From Flavobacteriaceae bacterium GSB9 (lineage in GTDB: Bacteria; Bacteroidota; Bacteroidia; Flavobacteriales; Flavobacteriaceae), in the NCBI GenBank assembly GCA_022749295.1, contig CP062007.1, positions 3,129,501-3,193,500 of the forward strand: DNA of 64,000 nt. Reading direction: 5' to 3'. The position numbers and the translations under genes were made by a program. Shown here piece after piece: positions 60,354 through 64,000 of this stretch (its first letter is position 1; every line of letters begins with the position of its first letter). Below the pieces are notes generated by a model, which saw only the letters and a program-made list of their open reading frames with translations, searched no databases and was not told the DNA's origin.

Positions 60354-61703
60354 ATGAAAATTATTATTGCCGGAGCTGGTGAAGTTGGATTTCATTTAGC
60401 AAAACTGCTGTCTTACGAATCTCAAGAGATTACGTTAATAGACACCGACAAGGAGTGTTTAGCCTATGCCGATACCCATTTGGATATTAAGGTAATTCGC
60501 GGCGATGCCACATCCATAGCCATTTTAAAAGATGCCAGAGTGGAGTCTTCCGATTTGTTTATTGCCGTAACATCTAGCGAAACCACAAATATTACAGCTT
60601 GTGTGTTGGCCAAGCAGTTGGGCTCCAAAAAAACCATTGCCAGAATATCAAACACAGAATTTATACGCCACAAAGACGAGGTGGGGTTCACCGAATTTGG
60701 AATTGATGAATTAATTTCACCTGAGTCGTTGGCAGCTTCAGAGATTGAATTGTCACTTAAACAGTCGTCCTTTAACGATACTTATGAGTTTGAAAATGGC
60801 GCTTTAACCATGGTAGGTTTAACTTTGTCTAAGTCAGCCTCATTTGTTGGCAAAACAGTAAAAGAAGCTGCCAGAATATTTCCTGAGATTCATTTTGTGC
60901 CCATTGCCATTCAGCGTTTTGGTACGCAATATACCATAATTCCGCGTGGCGATACTCAGTTTAAGCGTGGCGATAATGTAGTTTTTATTACAACCGAAGG
61001 CGGCGGGGAAGAATTGTGCCGACTCACTGGAAAATCCAACACGGAAATAAAAAATGTCATGATTTTGGGCGGAAGTCAAATTGGTTTTAAAACGGCTCGC
61101 GATCTGTCAAGTAAGGGCTTTAATGTAAAATTATTTGAAGCCAATAGAGAACGTGCTTTCGATATAGCCGATGAACTGCCCAACGTGTTGGTAATTAACA
61201 GTGACGGAAAAAATGTTGATGTATTAGAGGAAGAAAACATTACCGAAATGGACGCGTTTATTGCGGTAGGGGCCAATTCTGAAACCAATATTATGTCTTG
61301 TTTAGTGGCAAAATCGAAAGAGGTTAAGAAAACGGTAGCTTTGGTTGAAAATATGGACTATTTTGAACTTTCGCATTCTGTGGGCATTGAAACGCTAATC
61401 AATAAAAAACTGCTTGCTGCAAATACCATCTTTAGATACATTAGAAAAGGAGAGGTTGTGGCTATGACAAAACTTAACAATATGAATGCCGAATTGTTGG
61501 AGTTCGAGGTTAAGTCAACTTCTGCAATATGCAATAAATACATCAAGAATATTGATTTTCCTAGATCGGCCATTATTGGAGGTGTTGTTAGGAACGGGGA
61601 AGGTATTATCGCCTTAGGAGGATTTAAAATTCGTGAAGGCGATCGTGTTGTGGTGTGTAGCCTGTTGCAATCCATAAAGGGTGTAGAACGATTATTTCGT
61701 TAA
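60354..61703 (+). CDS. trkA: Trk potassium transporter regulatory NAD-binding subunit
   Basis: 449 aa. Two tandem RCK units: N-terminal Rossmann IIAGAGEVGFHLAKLL (~4-19) with acidic LIDTDK, then TrkA_C (~140-220), a second Rossmann MILGGSQIGFKTARDL (~233-248) and a second TrkA_C (~365-449). TrkA gates the TrkH channel in response to nucleotides. It starts the trkA-trkH pair, 64 bp apart. Confidence 0.94.
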   Translation: MKIIIAGAGEVGFHLAKLLSYESQEITLIDTDKECLAYADTHLDIKVIRGDATSIAILKDARVESSDLFIAVTSSETTNITACVLAKQLGSKKTIARISNTEFIRHKDEVGFTEFGIDELISPESLAASEIELSLKQSSFNDTYEFENGALTMVGLTLSKSASFVGKTVKEAARIFPEIHFVPIAIQRFGTQYTIIPRGDTQFKRGDNVVFITTEGGGEELCRLTGKSNTEIKNVMILGGSQIGFKTARDLSSKGFNVKLFEANRERAFDIADELPNVLVINSDGKNVDVLEEENITEMDAFIAVGANSETNIMSCLVAKSKEVKKTVALVENMDYFELSHSVGIETLINKKLLAANTIFRYIRKGEVVAMTKLNNMNAELLEFEVKSTSAICNKYIKNIDFPRSAIIGGVVRNGEGIIALGGFKIREGDRVVVCSLLQSIKGVERLFR

Positions 61704-61767
61704 CCTAAATCACTTAAATTATTCTCAATTGAAGCATGACACACTTGTCTTAAGTTAAAAAAACATT

Positions 61768-63261
61768 ATGAAGCTTAACTACAAAATCATTTTTCATTTT
61801 CTAGGGTTATTATTGCTTTTTAATGGTAGTTTTATGCTCCTATCATCGCTCATTAGTTTTATTTACCAAGATGGGGTGAGTCTACAATTGTTTATGTCTG
61901 GTATTATAACAGCGATAATTGGAGGCATAAGCATGGTGTTAACACGATCGCACAGAAAAGAAATAAATAAGCGCGAGGGCTATATAGTAGTAGGTTTTGG
62001 TTGGGTAATTATGTCGCTTTCAGGAACCTTGCCTTATTTGCTTACAGAAAGTATTCCAAGTTTTACTAATGCTTTTTTTGAAACAATGTCGGGTTACACC
62101 ACAACGGGAGCCTCTATTTTAAACGATATCGAGGCTGTACCAAAAGGTGTTTTGTTTTGGCGAAGTTTAACCCATTGGATTGGGGGTATGGGTATTATTG
62201 TTTTGGCTATTGCTATTTTACCTTTATTGGGTATTGGTGGTATGCAGCTTTTTGCTGCAGAAGCGCCTGGCCCAAGTGCCGATAAATTACACCCTAGAAT
62301 TACAGATACAGCAAAACGCTTATGGCTTATTTATTTTGGTTATACCGCGGCAGAAACATTGCTTTTAAATCTTGCGGGGATGTCGTTTTTCGATGCCATA
62401 AACCATGCCTTATGTACCTTGTCAACTGGTGGGTTTTCAACCAAAAATGCAAGTGTAGCCTATTGGAATGATAGCCCTGTAATCCAGTATATTATAATTT
62501 TATTCATGTTTTTGGCGGGCACCAACTTTGTGTTGAGTTATTTTGCCTTTAAGGGAAAGGTGCAAAAAGTAATTCATGACGAAGAGTTTAAACTCTATTT
62601 TAAGTTTATAACTATTTTTACGGCTATTGCAGCCCTGCTTATTTATTTTAAGGCAGATGTTTCGGCTTCAACTATCGACCATCCCATGGTTTGGGGTAAG
62701 GGCGAAAGCGCGTTTAGGCATGCCTTGTTTCAGGTTTTAACCGTAATAACCACAACGGGCTTTGTGTCTGCCGATTATACTATGTGGACACCCTTTTTAG
62801 TAGTGTTCTTTTTCGGACTCATGTTTTTGGGGGGCTCTGCAGGTAGTACCTCGGGAGGGGTTAAAGTGGTACGCCATCTTATCCTTATAAAAAATGGTTT
62901 TCTGGAATTTAAGCGTACGCTACACCCGAGTGCTATTTTGCCAGTGCGTTATAACAAAAGAGCCATTTCGGGCGATATTGTGTTCAATATCTTAGGGTTC
63001 TTCATTCTATATATGCTTTCGTTTATAATTGGGGCTTTGGTGTTTGCTATGTTTGGTCTCGATTTTAAGTCGGCTATTGGTTTGGCCGCATCCACGCTTG
63101 GTAACGTTGGTCCAGCATTAGGCGATTTTGGGCCGGTTAACAACTACGCAGCACTGCCCGATTTGGCACAATGGTGGGCGTCGTTTTTAATGCTTATTGG
63201 CCGTCTAGAACTCTTTACGGTGCTTATTTTGTTTACGCCGTTCTTTTGGCGAAATAGGTAG
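61768..63261 (+). CDS. trkH: Trk potassium uptake channel TrkH
   Basis: 497 aa, about ten membrane helices in four M1-P-M2 repeats. Selectivity-filter-like turns are seen: GYTTTGASIL (~110), STGGFSTKNAS (~217), TTTGFVSADY (~330) and TLGNVGPALGDFGP (~442). It takes up K+ together with TrkA. The sequence GSAGSTSGGVKVVRH (~355) matches the conserved TrkH loop. Confidence 0.94.
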   Translation: MKLNYKIIFHFLGLLLLFNGSFMLLSSLISFIYQDGVSLQLFMSGIITAIIGGISMVLTRSHRKEINKREGYIVVGFGWVIMSLSGTLPYLLTESIPSFTNAFFETMSGYTTTGASILNDIEAVPKGVLFWRSLTHWIGGMGIIVLAIAILPLLGIGGMQLFAAEAPGPSADKLHPRITDTAKRLWLIYFGYTAAETLLLNLAGMSFFDAINHALCTLSTGGFSTKNASVAYWNDSPVIQYIIILFMFLAGTNFVLSYFAFKGKVQKVIHDEEFKLYFKFITIFTAIAALLIYFKADVSASTIDHPMVWGKGESAFRHALFQVLTVITTTGFVSADYTMWTPFLVVFFFGLMFLGGSAGSTSGGVKVVRHLILIKNGFLEFKRTLHPSAILPVRYNKRAISGDIVFNILGFFILYMLSFIIGALVFAMFGLDFKSAIGLAASTLGNVGPALGDFGPVNNYAALPDLAQWWASFLMLIGRLELFTVLILFTPFFWRNR

Positions 63262-63389
63262 GCTTATATTGTTATTCAATAATCCAGCATAACCAATTTA
63301 CTAGTCTTAAATGTGACTAGTGCTAGTTCGTGTTGTAACATTTTATTCATTTATGATACTAATACTTATGAATTTAAACTTTATAAATT

Positions 63390-63653
63390 ATGAGTTTTGG
63401 TGTCGTGCAATCAGCTATTTCTTCTATAAAAAACAATAGAAGTTTACTGTCTAAAAAGGATAAATTCAAAAATATGCTATCGGCTAAAAATGCCAATAAA
63501 CTAGAGTTTAAAACTGCTAATGCCTCTTCTTATGAATTAAAAAAGTTACGAGATCGATTACGAAAAGAAAACAGAAGAATAAAACTCAAACGAAATATAT
63601 TTGTTGGAAGTGTGATGCTCGTTTTGATTGTGCTGTTCCTGTATTTCATATAA
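63390..63653 (+). CDS. Small hypothetical membrane protein
   Basis: 87 aa. A long charged, helical N-terminal part (KKDKFKNMLSAKNANKLEFK, RDRLRKENRRIKLKRN) precedes one C-terminal membrane helix (~69-87, GSVMLVLIVLFLYFI). Topology suggests a tail-anchored inner-membrane protein with a basic cytoplasmic domain. Such genes are common in flavobacteria but uncharacterised. It ends 7 bp before a bidirectional terminator. Confidence 0.65.
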   Translation: MSFGVVQSAISSIKNNRSLLSKKDKFKNMLSAKNANKLEFKTANASSYELKKLRDRLRKENRRIKLKRNIFVGSVMLVLIVLFLYFI

Positions 63654-63659
63654 TAAAAA

Positions 63660-63683
63660 AGCCACTAAACTTACTTAGTGGCT
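63660..63683. terminator. Bidirectional terminator between convergent genes
   Basis: AGCCACTAA (63660-63668) pairs with TTAGTGGCT (63675-63683), 9 bp with a 6-nt loop, preceded by AAAAA (a T-run for the leftward aminotransferase). Confidence 0.75.
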
Positions 63684-63706
63684 AATTCATTTTATAAAAT
63701 TAAAGT

Positions 63707-64000
63707 TTAGCTTACAGCCTCTTTAATACGTTTTATAGCTTCGATAATTTGCTCGTTTGAGGCCGCGTAAGAAATCCTGATACAATCTGGGTTTCCAAAA
63801 GCTTCACCGGTAACGGTAGCTACAAGCGCTTCTTCCAAAAGGAATAATGAAAAATCTGAAGCATTGTTTATTTTCTTGCCTTTTAAGGTTTTTCCGAAGA
63901 AGTGGGTCACATTAGGGAACACGTAAAAAGCACCTTCGGGTACGTTGCACTTAAAGCCTTCAATTTCATTTAATAAGCCTAAAATTAAATCGCGACGTTG
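63707..64000 (-). CDS. PLP-dependent aspartate-type aminotransferase, C-terminal end (start outside window)
   Basis: 98 codons to the right edge, frame open into the next window; the internal ATG at 63920-63922 is not a start. The C-terminal signature is clear: NVPEGAFYVFPNVT, then LLEEALVATVTGEAFGNPDCIRISYA, with the conserved Arg that binds the substrate carboxylate. The fold type I aminotransferase (AspC-like) exchanges amino groups between aspartate and 2-oxoglutarate or related acids. Confidence 0.88.
   Translation of the reverse strand, partial: QRRDLILGLLNEIEGFKCNVPEGAFYVFPNVTHFFGKTLKGKKINNASDFSLFLLEEALVATVTGEAFGNPDCIRISYAASNEQIIEAIKRIKEAVS

Overview
The window is a chromosomal segment of a marine-type flavobacterium (Bacteroidota, Flavobacteriaceae). 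The signs are a low-GC genome, Bacteroidota promoters (TTG-N20-TAnnTTTG type), few Shine-Dalgarno sites, a 287-aa primary sigma factor without region 1.1, PorT of the type IX secretion system beside ubiE, a 719-aa tail-specific protease, and many proteins typical of this family (TamA-like lipoprotein, DUF6090, DUF6134).

Layout. 1-10.2 kb: end of a POT peptide transporter, a thioredoxin-fold protein, a leftward block comEC - NlpC/P60 lipoprotein - lpxB - small membrane protein - surE, then rightward prc and an oligopeptide-type ABC permease. 10.2-12.2 kb: a gene-poor, AT-rich accessory patch of three small leftward genes (two broken by in-frame TAA, one intact DUF6090), each preceded by the same ~20-bp repeat; it looks like a small cassette array. 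12.2-13.6 kb: engB and an alpha/beta hydrolase. 13.9-29.5 kb: a complete flavobacterial dcw cluster, mraZ-rsmH-ftsL-ftsI-murE-mraY-murD-ftsW-murG-murC-ftsQ-ftsA-ftsZ, headed by a three-copy MraZ operator and closed by a terminator. The MurE carries DNPR, so the peptidoglycan is predicted to contain meso-diaminopimelate.

29.6-37.1 kb: a YqeY-like protein, tRNA-Arg(UCG) with an unusual A19-U56 pair, a stress module (double UspA, M90 metallopeptidase, two CBS-pair proteins) with matching CRP/FNR-like sites, rpe, a stand-alone BLUF photosensor, rpoD, a small possible PD-(D/E)XK protein and a putative HTH regulator. 37.2-46.8 kb: an accessory region, first a membrane-anchored AraC-type regulator, DUF6134 protein, CPBP protease homologue and three SDR enzymes, then small secreted or lipoprotein genes, including a paralogous pair and one gene broken by an in-frame TAA.

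46.9-64 kb returns to housekeeping genes: proC-proB-proA, pnp, rpsO, accD, fbaA (all leftward), a TamA-like OMP assembly lipoprotein, a TrmH-type methyltransferase, porT-ubiE, trkA-trkH, a small membrane protein and the end of an aspartate aminotransferase gene.

The parts most worth a second look are the cassette-like patch at 10.5-12.1 kb, the matched CRP/FNR-like promoters at 30.3 and 32.35 kb, the covarying tRNA tertiary pair, and the uncharacterised regulator/SDR/lipoprotein region at 37.6-46.8 kb. All homology statements are from recognised motifs; no database search was run.
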